A stretch of DNA of 22,729 bases from a virus, in IMG/VR virus record IMGVR_UViG_3300025324_000034, positions 1 through 22,729 of that record. The stretch is one strand, 5' to 3'. Shown piece by piece: positions 13,965-21,071 of the stretch; positions within the stretch are counted from its first letter, which is position 1, and the number at the start of each line of letters is the position of its first letter. The notes under the pieces are model-generated. The model saw only the letters and a list, made by a program, of their open reading frames with translations, was not told where the DNA came from and searched no databases. The translations under genes and the position numbers were made by a program.

Positions 13965-16900
13965 TTAAAATGCCGCAGGTTGCGGCGATGGGTTGGTTGC
14001 TGGATTGCCAGCAGGCCCACCTGAGTTGGTGTTTGAGTTCTGCATCGCACGTCCGCCACCAACACCTTCAGGCGGAAGAGGTTTGCCATCTGGTCCCATT
14101 TGTGGAGGGGGGAGGAGGGCGGTTTGAAGTTCTTGGAGGTGAATCATGACGAGCTGCTCAACTGCTGACTGCTGTGCCATCAACTCACGCATATGATCCG
14201 AGTTTAGCCACTTGATACGCTCACCATAGTGGACTTGGGCGTCAAACCAGGGCTTCATGATGAGAGGACTTGGCCCCTGTGGGTTCTGGAGCCAGCGTTC
14301 AAAGGCATCCTGCATTTGGAGGGATGTTTGTACGTGGACATTCAGTGATGGAGCGAGGTGTCCGAGACCCAATTCGTTGAGAAGGGCGTATCGCTGTTCA
14401 GGATCGTCCGGTTTGAGAAGCGCAAGTTGGTTCGCGTGCTCAATTGCGGCCCGCTTACCCAAGGATGTCTTGGGAGCATCGGTGCCGTCCTCAACTTTGA
14501 TGGACACATTGCCCTGGAGCTGGGCTTTTTGAAAGGCTTTGAAGGTGTAGCCCTTATTCGGGGTCACAACGGTCAAAATACGCTCCTGTGGACCGTAGGC
14601 ACGCTCTAATTCGAGGGCTGTCGTGAACCAGGCGCGATACATCTCTCCACGGGAGGCGAATGCGGAGGTGAAACGGGCTTGTGAGCGCTCAACCAGGAGC
14701 TGAAGGGCAGAAAAAGCCTCCACACCCGCTGGTTTCTGGCCTTTGATGATGTCATAGGTATTATGGACAAACACACCTGCATTCGTGCCAAAGTTTTGGG
14801 TGCTTGTGGTCAAATCGAAGACCTCTGCATCACCAATAGCTTCAATTGCTGCAACCCGATGATTAGTTAACCACTGTCTCGCTATTTGCCGCTCTTCAGG
14901 GGTCTTTGTCTCCCAGTAGGTTTTCATTGCAAGGCTTTGCTTCTTCCCCTTTGCAATTCTCTCAGCCATAGATAGCGACCGCCTCGTTGCGACAAGACTT
15001 CGACCATGTTCTAAACGGACAGGTTCGGGTACAGATTGCCAAATTGCTGTATTTCTAGCACGTCTTTCGTCTACAGACAGTGAATCCCAATAGTTATCAC
15101 GTCCGGAATGCATTGGCCCTAACTCACTTGCACGTTCAGCAGCAGATTTACCCTGCCAACGCTTTTTTCCAGCTGCTGAACACTGTTCAAATGTCGTGAC
15201 TGGAAACGGCCGAGGCTCACGGCGGAGATGCTCGGCTCGCGTTAGTACCTCAAGGTTTTCTGGAAGGTTGTTACTCCCATTGCAGTCAATGTGATGAACA
15301 TCTAGGTGACTTTGACCACGTTCCAGCCCATGGACAGCATATGCTACCATTCGATGAACAGGCTCATTCTTCCTGTCAACAGGTTGAGTGACTGATTGAT
15401 AGACTCTTCCAGACTTGGAGGAGGCATCTCGAAGGAGCAATGGCACAACAGGCTCCTCAATTCGCAGTTCATCGGCTCGAACATACCCACGATCATAAGT
15501 CAGGAATGGGTGATCAGGTGTACACTCGATATACGTACCTTCTTCAAATGATACACGTACCATTTTCTTGATCCCAGTACTCCATGCCTTCTCTACATAT
15601 GATGGGACAACGCGCATTGTCTCACAATCAAAACCGTATACCCACATTCCACCATTTGGGAACTCTGTAGACAGTTCCTTCATGGTTCTAACGACTCCAT
15701 CGAGACATGGGATTACAGTATCACCATGTAAACAACCTGCCAACTCCTCAATGTCCTTTAGATATTGCTCGCGGAGCCTAAACAGGGCAGGTTGGACGTT
15801 TTCCCCACCAATTCGCTCTGGTTTTCCAGCTCCACCCGCTGCGAGGGGGTTATATTTGAGTACCAAACCAGGATCACCAGTAAATTGGTCGATACCAGAG
15901 CCTTCTGGGACGATCCAAACAGGGTTCGCAGTCCTCTGGATGATCATTTGGATCAAGGAATCGAGCTGATTGAGCTGATCCTGCTTCTGAATGAGGGGTG
16001 CTAGGACACTTCGACCGTAGAGCCTGCCACCAATATGCTCAAAAATGGCAAACGCAAAGGGAAAGAGTGGTGCGCCGTCTCGATCCTTGTATGGAAGAGG
16101 TCCAGGAATGCTCTCATCAGGCTTCGTAATGAGCATTGGGGATGATTCCCCAATCACGCGCATGATTAAGCCCTCTGGGTATTTGAGCGTTGGCTTCACC
16201 CAGAGTTCATATTCAGTAACACCCTCGATATCCTCGCCGCCAGACCCGCCCATTGTGCCCCAACTATTCCCAGCACCAAGGTCATTAATGAAAGCGAGGG
16301 ACTTGAAAATCTGAACAGAGCGATCTTTGGGCGTCTTTTCCCAGACAATCTTATGCACGATATCTGGGTGATTCGCTTCATAGTAGTGCTTATCCCTCCA
16401 TCGCATGCGAATGATGTATGGTGTCTCGTCAAAACGGGTTACATTGGGGGGAAGCGCATACTCGAATGGGGACAGGGCAACAGTCTTACCTTTTCCATAG
16501 CCAGACCACTCACCAAGAGGTGTGCCATCTGGGTTAGATGCTTTCTGGAACTGCGTTCCACCACAGGCCGGACACATTTCGTTATTGTTAACGATTTCTG
16601 CCGGGGGAAGTGTCGTTCCACAGGCCATACACTGTTCAAACGCAATGAAAATGCGGTTAAAGCGAATATCCGTATCCCAACTCGTCTGAATACAGACACT
16701 CCCATTTGTCAGGAGCCAGAAATCCCCTTCACGCATGACCTGATTCATCTTATGCTCTTCGTGAATCAGTGGAGCGAGCTTGTCTACGACTTCAGCCGTA
16801 GCGACGGATTCGGTATTGTGCCCTATAGGTTGAGTGATAACACCAAGAGTAATAGACCCAAAGGTTGCACGAAGAGACTGGACGACCTCCGCCATCTTAT

Positions 16901-17189
16901 TGGTCACTGGCCTAGGAACATTCTTCTGTAGCCGCTTATCGACCCATTCACGACGTGATGGATGCCAGTAGATCCAGTGCCGATTCGTGACATAGTAGAG
17001 ATCACGAAGCCACTCCCGTTCCCATACCCAGCGGGAGGCAAAGGACTCCTTCTTACACTTCTCAAAAACAGCCAGAAGCTTTTCTGGGGCCATCATGTCG
17101 TTCACAGGTGGAGCAACCATCTCCATATCTGGAGTGGCACTCAGACTATTTGTCTGTGTCGGATCAGAAGGATAATAGGATTCAGCCAT
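13965..17189 (-). CDS. Portal protein interrupted in frame by an intein
   Basis: 1074-aa precursor; residues 486-810 are an intein (separate entry), so the spliced portal would be 749 aa, close to P22 gp1 (725 aa). Portal features include WVWEREWLRDLYYVTNRHWI near residue 55, NVPRPVTNKMAEVVQSLRA near 90-108, GRSVLAPLIQKQDQLNQLDS near 392, a PVWIVPEGSG strand, and the conserved helix region TYDIIKGQKPAGVEAFSALQ directly after the intein, followed by LLVERSQARF. The portal forms the dodecameric DNA channel at one vertex and anchors the terminase. Unusual is a zinc-ribbon knuckle pair, C187-x2-C190 and C206-x2-C209, inserted near residue 190. The C-terminus is Pro/Asn/Gly-rich and probably disordered. 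No strong Shine-Dalgarno is seen; the start lies eight bases after the upstream stop. Confidence 0.85.
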   Translation of the reverse strand: MAESYYPSDPTQTNSLSATPDMEMVAPPVNDMMAPEKLLAVFEKCKKESFASRWVWEREWLRDLYYVTNRHWIYWHPSRREWVDKRLQKNVPRPVTNKMAEVVQSLRATFGSITLGVITQPIGHNTESVATAEVVDKLAPLIHEEHKMNQVMREGDFWLLTNGSVCIQTSWDTDIRFNRIFIAFEQCMACGTTLPPAEIVNNNEMCPACGGTQFQKASNPDGTPLGEWSGYGKGKTVALSPFEYALPPNVTRFDETPYIIRMRWRDKHYYEANHPDIVHKIVWEKTPKDRSVQIFKSLAFINDLGAGNSWGTMGGSGGEDIEGVTEYELWVKPTLKYPEGLIMRVIGESSPMLITKPDESIPGPLPYKDRDGAPLFPFAFAIFEHIGGRLYGRSVLAPLIQKQDQLNQLDSLIQMIIQRTANPVWIVPEGSGIDQFTGDPGLVLKYNPLAAGGAGKPERIGGENVQPALFRLREQYLKDIEELAGCLHGDTVIPCLDGVVRTMKELSTEFPNGGMWVYGFDCETMRVVPSYVEKAWSTGIKKMVRVSFEEGTYIECTPDHPFLTYDRGYVRADELRIEEPVVPLLLRDASSKSGRVYQSVTQPVDRKNEPVHRMVAYAVHGLERGQSHLDVHHIDCNGSNNLPENLEVLTRAEHLRREPRPFPVTTFEQCSAAGKKRWQGKSAAERASELGPMHSGRDNYWDSLSVDERRARNTAIWQSVPEPVRLEHGRSLVATRRSLSMAERIAKGKKQSLAMKTYWETKTPEERQIARQWLTNHRVAAIEAIGDAEVFDLTTSTQNFGTNAGVFVHNTYDIIKGQKPAGVEAFSALQLLVERSQARFTSAFASRGEMYRAWFTTALELERAYGPQERILTVVTPNKGYTFKAFQKAQLQGNVSIKVEDGTDAPKTSLGKRAAIEHANQLALLKPDDPEQRYALLNELGLGHLAPSLNVHVQTSLQMQDAFERWLQNPQGPSPLIMKPWFDAQVHYGERIKWLNSDHMRELMAQQSAVEQLVMIHLQELQTALLPPPQMGPDGKPLPPEGVGGGRAMQNSNTNSGGPAGNPATNPSPQPAAF
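14760..15734 (-). mobile_element. Intein with HNH homing endonuclease inside the portal gene
   Basis: Residues 486-810 (325 aa). The N-terminal splice junction is Gly485/Cys486; block A reads CLHGDTVIPCLDG and block B GTYIECTPDHPFL with the T-x-x-H pair (T557, H560). A linker leads to an HNH nuclease (LDVHHIDCNGSNNLPENLEV, residues 629-648, then LTRAEHL). Three W-x5-ER repeats follow near residues 678-768 (for example KKRWQGKSAAER and TYWETKTPEER) and look like NUMOD-type DNA-contacting modules. Block F is DAEVFDLTTST and block G is GVFVHN with the penultimate His and terminal Asn, followed by +1 Thr811. All splicing residues are present, so autocatalytic excision and homing into intein-free portal alleles are expected. 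Codon boundaries were checked against the DNA. Confidence 0.9.
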
Positions 17190-17197
17190 TCACAGTC

Positions 17198-17545
17198 TTA
17201 TGAATTAGATTGGTTCTCGTAGACAGGGAGTCCTAATGCCTTAGCAAGGTCTTCCCCGATGTCATTGAACCCATTGTCAAGGTTTAGCATGTCCATCCCA
17301 GAGGAGCGGCGGCTTAGCTCAGGGACAGGTAGTTTGATTGCGTAAGCCTTCTCAATGAGGGCTTTGTTCTCATATTCAAGCTGATTAACCTTCGCACGGA
17401 GCCAATCGAAGTTGACCGTGGCTGTTGCGAGCTGAACACGCAATGTGTCACGCTCAGCTCTGACAGCTGCAAGGTCCTCTCGAACATCATCGACAGCTTC
17501 TTTACTAACTTTGAGATACTCAACGACGAGTTGTGGGATCCACAT
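17198..17545 (-). CDS. Coiled-coil protein between terminase and portal
   Basis: 115 aa; ATG at 17545 with GGGAG roughly ten bases upstream. Residues ~10-66 form an uninterrupted coiled coil with heptad hydrophobics (DDVREDLAAVRAERDTLRVQ, then WLRAKVNQLEYENKALIEKA). The C-terminus is short and polar (EDLAKALGLPVYENQSNS). No transmembrane segment is present, so it is not a spanin despite its size. Its place between packaging motor and portal suggests an assembly helper, but no family is recognised. Confidence 0.55.
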   Translation of the reverse strand: MWIPQLVVEYLKVSKEAVDDVREDLAAVRAERDTLRVQLATATVNFDWLRAKVNQLEYENKALIEKAYAIKLPVPELSRRSSGMDMLNLDNGFNDIGEDLAKALGLPVYENQSNS

Positions 17546-17550
17546 GCCGA

Positions 17551-17754
17551 TTACGCTCCCTTATGTCTATTGTATCCGTTACTTTTTCCATTAGGTCGTA
17601 GACCTTTTGGCCGATCCGTTAAGCCCCAGTCTATGCAACGCTTGCATGGCCACTTTGGGGACATAAACACCCCACAACGAGGACAGTAGATAATGGTCGC
17701 CCTATTGCGTGGGCCATGCAGCATCTTGAGCTTGAACTGCCTACTTGCACGCAT
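17551..17754 (-). CDS. Small zinc-ribbon protein
   Basis: 67 aa; ATG at 17754, two bases after the large-terminase stop. It carries a compact knuckle pair C24-P-R-C27 and C37-K-R-C40 (YCPRCGVFMSPKWPCKRC), flanked by strongly basic ends (RASRQFKLKMLHGPRNRA and a Gly/Lys/Arg-rich tail). This points to a zinc-stabilised nucleic-acid or protein-binding domain. Position directly after the terminase and before the portal invites a role in DNA packaging or HNH-like assistance, but no HNH histidines are present. Function unknown. Confidence 0.6.
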   Translation of the reverse strand: MRASRQFKLKMLHGPRNRATIIYCPRCGVFMSPKWPCKRCIDWGLTDRPKGLRPNGKSNGYNRHKGA

Positions 17755-17756
17755 CG

Positions 17757-19217
17757 TTAGAGCCAGAAGTCGTTGGCAATCATAGTTGTTGGTTGATCAG
17801 CTTCTTCACGAGCCTTGTCATGCTTTCGCATGCGTTCAATGACTCTCTGCATGTCTGGAGGGAGTTGGCTAATGTCACGACCACTTCCAACGATTGCCGC
17901 TTTGGGCAGGGTAGGCCACATCATCAAGGCATATCTGAGACAGTCCGGAAGCTCATCATCCTTCTTGAAGACCCTCGTAATACCGATTGATTGCTGGTCT
18001 TCACGGGGATTTGAGTAGCGAAGGGCTTTGAGTTGCTTGACAAGAAGTGGAACCGTTGGCTCGTAGAAGAACAGCTGCTTCGTGTGTAGCCACGTTTTTA
18101 CCCGTTCAATCCCAGCCTGCTGATCATTCTCCGCCTTGTTACAGTTAATCCCATGCTGAGAGAACTCAATAATGGGCTGGCGTTCATTCTTGTTGATTGC
18201 GTACTTGACTGGATTACCCTGAGCAAGGCGCTTTAAAGCCTGCACATGCTGAAAGAAGGACTTATCCCGTTCGAGGTATTCCCCAATTGCGACAATTCCT
18301 TGTTCTGTCAGTACCAGTCGAACAGCCCCAAATGGGTGATCAGCTCCAGTATCGATCCCGATTAGTGTCTGACGTGTTGCATCAATATTCGGCCATTCAG
18401 GAAGGAAGCGCTTCAGTTCAATATCATCTCGAATAACTTGGGGGAGGAGAAGGTCTCCATAGACAGCCCCAGTAAAGGTAACGAAGTCGGCTTCATATTC
18501 CTGCCGGTACATCGCGTCCGACATCTGCTGTCGTTCGCGGGCTAGGAACTCTTGGCTGATACGAGGATTCGCGGAGTCAACGGACTTCGCATGACAAGCC
18601 CAGTAACCTTTATCCCCAAGCTCAGCTGGCTTGTAAAGATGTTCGTAGACCCAGTCGTAGCCTCTGGGGGTTGTGGTGAAGAAGGCAACCGTGTTTCCTG
18701 CGAGGGATGGTCGAATGACATCCCAGTGTTGCTGAGTAAGTTCGGAAACTTCATCAATCCATAACCAGTCTAGTCCCTGCCCACGACCCTGATCAGGATC
18801 CTCTAATGTCTGAAAGTGGATCAGAGCACCATTTTTGAGGCGAAGATCCTTAAACTCGGAGTTCCAACTCTCAACCCATTCGTCTGGAATGAGTTGCTGG
18901 AAAGCCGGGATTACATAGCGGTGGAGCTTCGGGATCGTAGGGGCGCAAGCCCATCCAATGCTATGTGGAACGGTAGCTTCTTCAACTCCGGCAATGGAAC
19001 CTATCTTGGACTTCCCAAATCGACGACCCGCCATGATGGTGAGACGGTCAAAGATGCGAATTCCTGCTTGTCCACAATTCGGACAGACGAGATGTTCAGG
19101 GCACTTGTACTCAATTTTACATTGCCGACAGAGGCGACGGCGACGAGCTTCGAGGAATGCAATCTGGTCTGGCTGCGAGTAGAGAGGTTCTCCGGGGAGG
19201 TGAATCCACTGTGCCAC
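17757..19217 (-). CDS. terL: Terminase large subunit (packaging ATPase and nuclease)
   Basis: 486 aa, GTG start at 19217, three bases after the stop of the 54-aa gene. The ATPase shows Walker A GRRFGKSK at residues 64-71, Walker B LDWLWIDE at 149-156 and coupling motif TTTPRGYDW at 181-189. The C-terminal RNase-H-like nuclease shows IGIDTGADHPFGAV with D289 and a late acidic cluster KKDDELPDCLRYALM near 419-432. The protein cuts concatemeric DNA and drives it through the portal. Distinctive is a Cys-rich knuckle just ahead of the ATPase: C30-x2-C33, C39, and C45-x2-C48, probably zinc-binding. Its order after the small terminase and before the portal is the classical packaging arrangement. An upstream ATG in frame is not available, so GTG was accepted. 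Confidence 0.93.
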   Translation of the reverse strand: MAQWIHLPGEPLYSQPDQIAFLEARRRRLCRQCKIEYKCPEHLVCPNCGQAGIRIFDRLTIMAGRRFGKSKIGSIAGVEEATVPHSIGWACAPTIPKLHRYVIPAFQQLIPDEWVESWNSEFKDLRLKNGALIHFQTLEDPDQGRGQGLDWLWIDEVSELTQQHWDVIRPSLAGNTVAFFTTTPRGYDWVYEHLYKPAELGDKGYWACHAKSVDSANPRISQEFLARERQQMSDAMYRQEYEADFVTFTGAVYGDLLLPQVIRDDIELKRFLPEWPNIDATRQTLIGIDTGADHPFGAVRLVLTEQGIVAIGEYLERDKSFFQHVQALKRLAQGNPVKYAINKNERQPIIEFSQHGINCNKAENDQQAGIERVKTWLHTKQLFFYEPTVPLLVKQLKALRYSNPREDQQSIGITRVFKKDDELPDCLRYALMMWPTLPKAAIVGSGRDISQLPPDMQRVIERMRKHDKAREEADQPTTMIANDFWL

Positions 19218-19219
19218 GC

Positions 19220-19384
19220 TTATGCTACTTTGAGGTGTTTAATTCTCGTCTTAATATCTGTTATACCTAAGTCTTTGAATAACTCAGCAGCTTGTGCCCA
19301 AAAAAGGTTATATATAGCAGCCTCTGTTCCATACTGAAGCTGATCATTTTCAAACTGCTTTATGAGTGATTCTGTAAGTTTCAT
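19220..19384 (-). CDS. 54-aa late protein
   Basis: ATG at 19384 overlaps the stop of the 53-aa gene by four bases (ATGA); the TAA ends two bases before the terminase GTG. The product is MKLTESLIKQFENDQLQYGT, then a helical AIYNLFWAQAAELFKDLG and a basic tail IKTRIKHLKVA. It is helical, with no Cys and no membrane span. The stop of this ORF next to the GTG of the large terminase, which lacks a good ribosome-binding site, suggests its translation drives terminase synthesis. Function unknown. Confidence 0.6.
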   Translation of the reverse strand: MKLTESLIKQFENDQLQYGTEAAIYNLFWAQAAELFKDLGITDIKTRIKHLKVA

Positions 19385-19542
19385 GGCTTTGGCTTAGCGC
19401 TTTTAAGACCCTTAAGGGCAGCACTTTCCTTCGGCATCTTATGGGGACCCTTGGAAGAGTGCTTACCAGCCGCCCATTTCTTGGCGATGGCGGGCTCTTT
19501 GGCCCACATGAATCTACGCTGCTTTTCTGACTGGAAGGGCAT
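19381..19542 (-). CDS. Small 'SEKQRRFMWA' phage protein
   Basis: 53 aa, starting at a TAATG junction with the 35-aa gene and ending in ATGA overlap with the 54-aa gene. The product opens MPFQSEKQRRFMWAKEPAIA and continues with a Lys/Ser/Pro-rich basic tail. 'MPf.SekQRRfMwak.PeiAkrw' is a very common opening of tiny tailed-phage and prophage proteins, usually near structural or packaging genes; their function is not established to my knowledge. The basic character (about a quarter Lys/Arg) would allow nucleic-acid contact. This identity strongly supports the reading frame despite its size. Confidence 0.75.
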   Translation of the reverse strand: MPFQSEKQRRFMWAKEPAIAKKWAAGKHSSKGPHKMPKESAALKGLKSAKPKP

Positions 19543-19649
19543 TACTGAGGCCCCTGATTCATGAATTTTGCCACAAAGTCCAACAGTCCGAGACCTAATC
19601 GCTTCCAGAATCCAGGTTTCTTAGCAGCTTCACCATTGGAAGTAGCCAT
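19542..19649 (-). CDS. 35-aa small protein
   Basis: ATG at 19649 starts one base after the small-terminase stop, and its TAA shares one base with the next ATG (TAATG). The product, with the core KKPGFWKRLGLGLLDFVAKF, looks like a single amphipathic or short membrane-associated helix with a cationic N-terminal side. Perfect placement in the overlap chain supports translation. Function unknown; a peripheral-membrane or assembly peptide is conceivable. Confidence 0.5.
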   Translation of the reverse strand: MATSNGEAAKKPGFWKRLGLGLLDFVAKFMNQGPQ

Positions 19650-19650
19650 A

Positions 19651-20391
19651 TTATTTGATCACTTCCACATCAATCGTCTTAGGAGTCCCCACAATATTCC
19701 CAGCCTGTCGTTGGACTCCGTCACTAGAATCCTGGAATTGGATGTTCAAGGCGAGGATGGTTCCAGCAGCGGGACCGTCAATCTTGACTGCCTGATGACT
19801 CTTAAAAAGGCCCATTCCTTTAGCAGCCTCAATAGTCATCTTAAGGCGATGGTTGTCTTCAGCAGTGGGTCCGAGGAATTCCTTGATGTTATCAACAATC
19901 CGTGATGGGAGTTCGTGCTCAAGACGGTCGGCTGGGAGGTCGAATTCTAGGAGGCCAGCCTTGGTTGCCTTGGCGAGGATAGAACTAAGTGTCGTGTGCC
20001 GGATACCCATCTTCTGGGCAATCTCAGCTTGTGTCATCCCCTGCTGGCGTCCGAAGATGTATTGGACAACCCGATCCCGTAGGGGCATCCTTGGGGCTCG
20101 AGGGGTGTCTGGTTCGTCGTCAGCGTTTAAGGGGCCTAGCGGGGCTTCTGGGACCTTTGCAATCTGGGTAAAGGTGGGAGTAACCGAAACCGAAGAAAGT
20201 GTCTCCTGGGGCGTTGTAGGCCGTTCTAGGGCCTCTGTGGTATCTTTTGTGGCAAGCTGAGCTGATATTCCTGCTGATCCATTGACGGCCGCTTTGGCCC
20301 GGTTGCGTGCGATCCCACATTGGATACATGCACAGCCTTGTCGGTGGCCTGATATTGTGCCTCTTTGAGACGAAGGGTTTGGTTCCAGCAA
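19651..20391 (-). CDS. Putative terminase small subunit, HTH protein with N-terminal zinc-knuckle motif
   Basis: 246 aa from a TTG at 20391 (start uncertain). Residues 15-26 read GHRQGCACIQCG, an H-x2-GC-x-C-x2-C knuckle that I associate with small terminases and related phage proteins. A Pro/Thr-rich linker follows. Residues 118-150 are a winged-helix/HTH (MTQAEIAQKMGIRHTTLSSI, then KAGLLEFDLP). The helical part (DNIKEFL, then NHRLKMTIEAAKGMGLFKSH) and a C-terminal strand GTILALNIQF fit oligomerisation and large-subunit contacts. Small terminases select the pac/cos site and load the large subunit, and this gene lies in the expected place at the head of the late operon. The 5' end is problematic: another frame is open over 20226-20441 (see findings). 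A transcriptional regulator is the alternative. Confidence 0.6.
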   Translation of the reverse strand: MLEPNPSSQRGTISGHRQGCACIQCGIARNRAKAAVNGSAGISAQLATKDTTEALERPTTPQETLSSVSVTPTFTQIAKVPEAPLGPLNADDEPDTPRAPRMPLRDRVVQYIFGRQQGMTQAEIAQKMGIRHTTLSSILAKATKAGLLEFDLPADRLEHELPSRIVDNIKEFLGPTAEDNHRLKMTIEAAKGMGLFKSHQAVKIDGPAAGTILALNIQFQDSSDGVQRQAGNIVGTPKTIDVEVIK

Positions 20392-20509
20392 AATGTGTCG
20401 TATTCTTGGATTGACATGAGACGGTCGGAATAGTCTTGCACAGGAGGGGTTAGGGGGCGGGGGTTCCTGTCTCAGTCATGGCGGGTTAGGGAGAGGTGAG
20501 AAAATGTGG

Positions 20510-20561
20510 GACCGCTTGCCCCGGCTTCACCCAGCGGGGCTGGATGTCTATTTTTGCGGTC
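20510..20561 (-). other. Nested stem-loop in the late-operon leader
   Basis: Outer arms GACCGC (20510-20515) and GCGGTC (20556-20561) enclose inner arms GCCCCG (20518-20523) and CGGGGC (20535-20540) with an 11-nt loop. It lies about 85-135 nt after the inferred transcript start and more than 100 nt before the first late gene. No T-run follows. It may be an antitermination, stability or processing structure, or part of a packaging site. Confidence 0.5.
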
Positions 20562-20644
20562 GCCCTGAATTTGCCCCACAACAGCAGGAGGGAGTGGGAC
20601 TGTGTTGGGCGGGGCGGTGGAGATTTATGAAACTTTGGGTGCTC

Positions 20645-20668
20645 TTAGCATTTTAGCATACTTTAGCA
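20645..20668. repeat. Three TTAGCA direct repeats within the late promoter
   Basis: TTAGCA occurs at 20645-20650, 20653-20658 and 20663-20668 (plus strand), spaced 8 and 10 bases, covering the -10 box and spacer of the late promoter. Near-helical spacing fits a DNA-binding regulator (activator or repressor). Confidence 0.5.
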
Positions 20669-20679
20669 CAGTTTGTCAA
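20650..20679 (-). promoter_or_regulatory. Sigma70-type promoter for the late operon
   Basis: On the minus strand TTGACA (20679-20674, perfect -35) is followed after 18 bases by TAAAAT (20655-20650, five of six to TATAAT). It sits directly after the nuclease stop at 20689 and points into the whole packaging and structural block. The three TTAGCA repeats overlap it. Confidence 0.65.
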
Positions 20680-20688
20680 GTACTTTCT

Positions 20689-20988
20689 TTAGCCTGCCCC
20701 CAGAGTGTGCCACTGGCCCTTGTACCAGACCCATAGTTCATGCACATAGTGGGTAGAAGCATCACCATTGACTTGGGGCTTGAAACGGCCAAAAAGCTGC
20801 TTTACTCCGCCTGGAGATTTGGTGCGTTTAATTTGGATACATCTAACTGGTTCAGTGCCCCGGACGGCGATAAGATCCCACAAACCATGACTTCCAGCTG
20901 CCCGAATAACGGTATAGCCATCCTCCTCAAGAACCTTCTTGGCTTTGTACTCGTAAGCTCGGCCAGTGAGATAGTTCTTGTTAGGCAC
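20689..20988 (-). CDS. PDDEXK nuclease, Hjc-like Holliday-junction resolvase family
   Basis: 99 aa, GTG start at 20988 overlapping the stop of the small membrane ORF. Motifs in order: GRAYEYKAKKVLEEDGYTVI with E13; RAAGSHGLWDLIAV with D38; and CIQIKR with Q52-x-K54. Archaeal Hjc and related phage proteins show the same G-R-x-x-E, G-S-x-G-x-x-D and E-x-K order; here the acidic residue before the lysine is Gln, which some family members tolerate. It would resolve branched replication or recombination intermediates before packaging, which fits a gene just upstream of the terminase operon. The family usually has 110-140 aa, so this is a compact copy; GTG rather than ATG is chosen for lack of another in-frame start. 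Confidence 0.75.
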   Translation of the reverse strand: MPNKNYLTGRAYEYKAKKVLEEDGYTVIRAAGSHGLWDLIAVRGTEPVRCIQIKRTKSPGGVKQLFGRFKPQVNGDASTHYVHELWVWYKGQWHTLGAG

Positions 20989-21064
20989 CAGAGCTACGAT
21001 GTGACATAGAACGGCATCCTAACCAGACCATTAAGACAAGAGCGATTAAAGGTATGATAGCCAT
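20981..21064 (-). CDS. 27-aa hydrophobic mini-protein with lipobox-like end
   Basis: ATG at 21064, stop TAA at 20981-20983 overlapping the nuclease GTG by eight bases. The product begins MAIIPLIALVLMVWLGCRSM and ends with a polar, basic tail, so it is a single hydrophobic helix ending in LGC. That resembles a lipoprotein signal or a tiny transmembrane peptide. A good promoter ends only seven bases before its ATG (see promoter), and there is no Shine-Dalgarno. It may be a leaderless gene or merely an upstream ORF coupling translation into the nuclease. Moderate confidence. Confidence 0.45.
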   Translation of the reverse strand: MAIIPLIALVLMVWLGCRSMSHRSSGA

Positions 21065-21071
21065 AGTTGTG

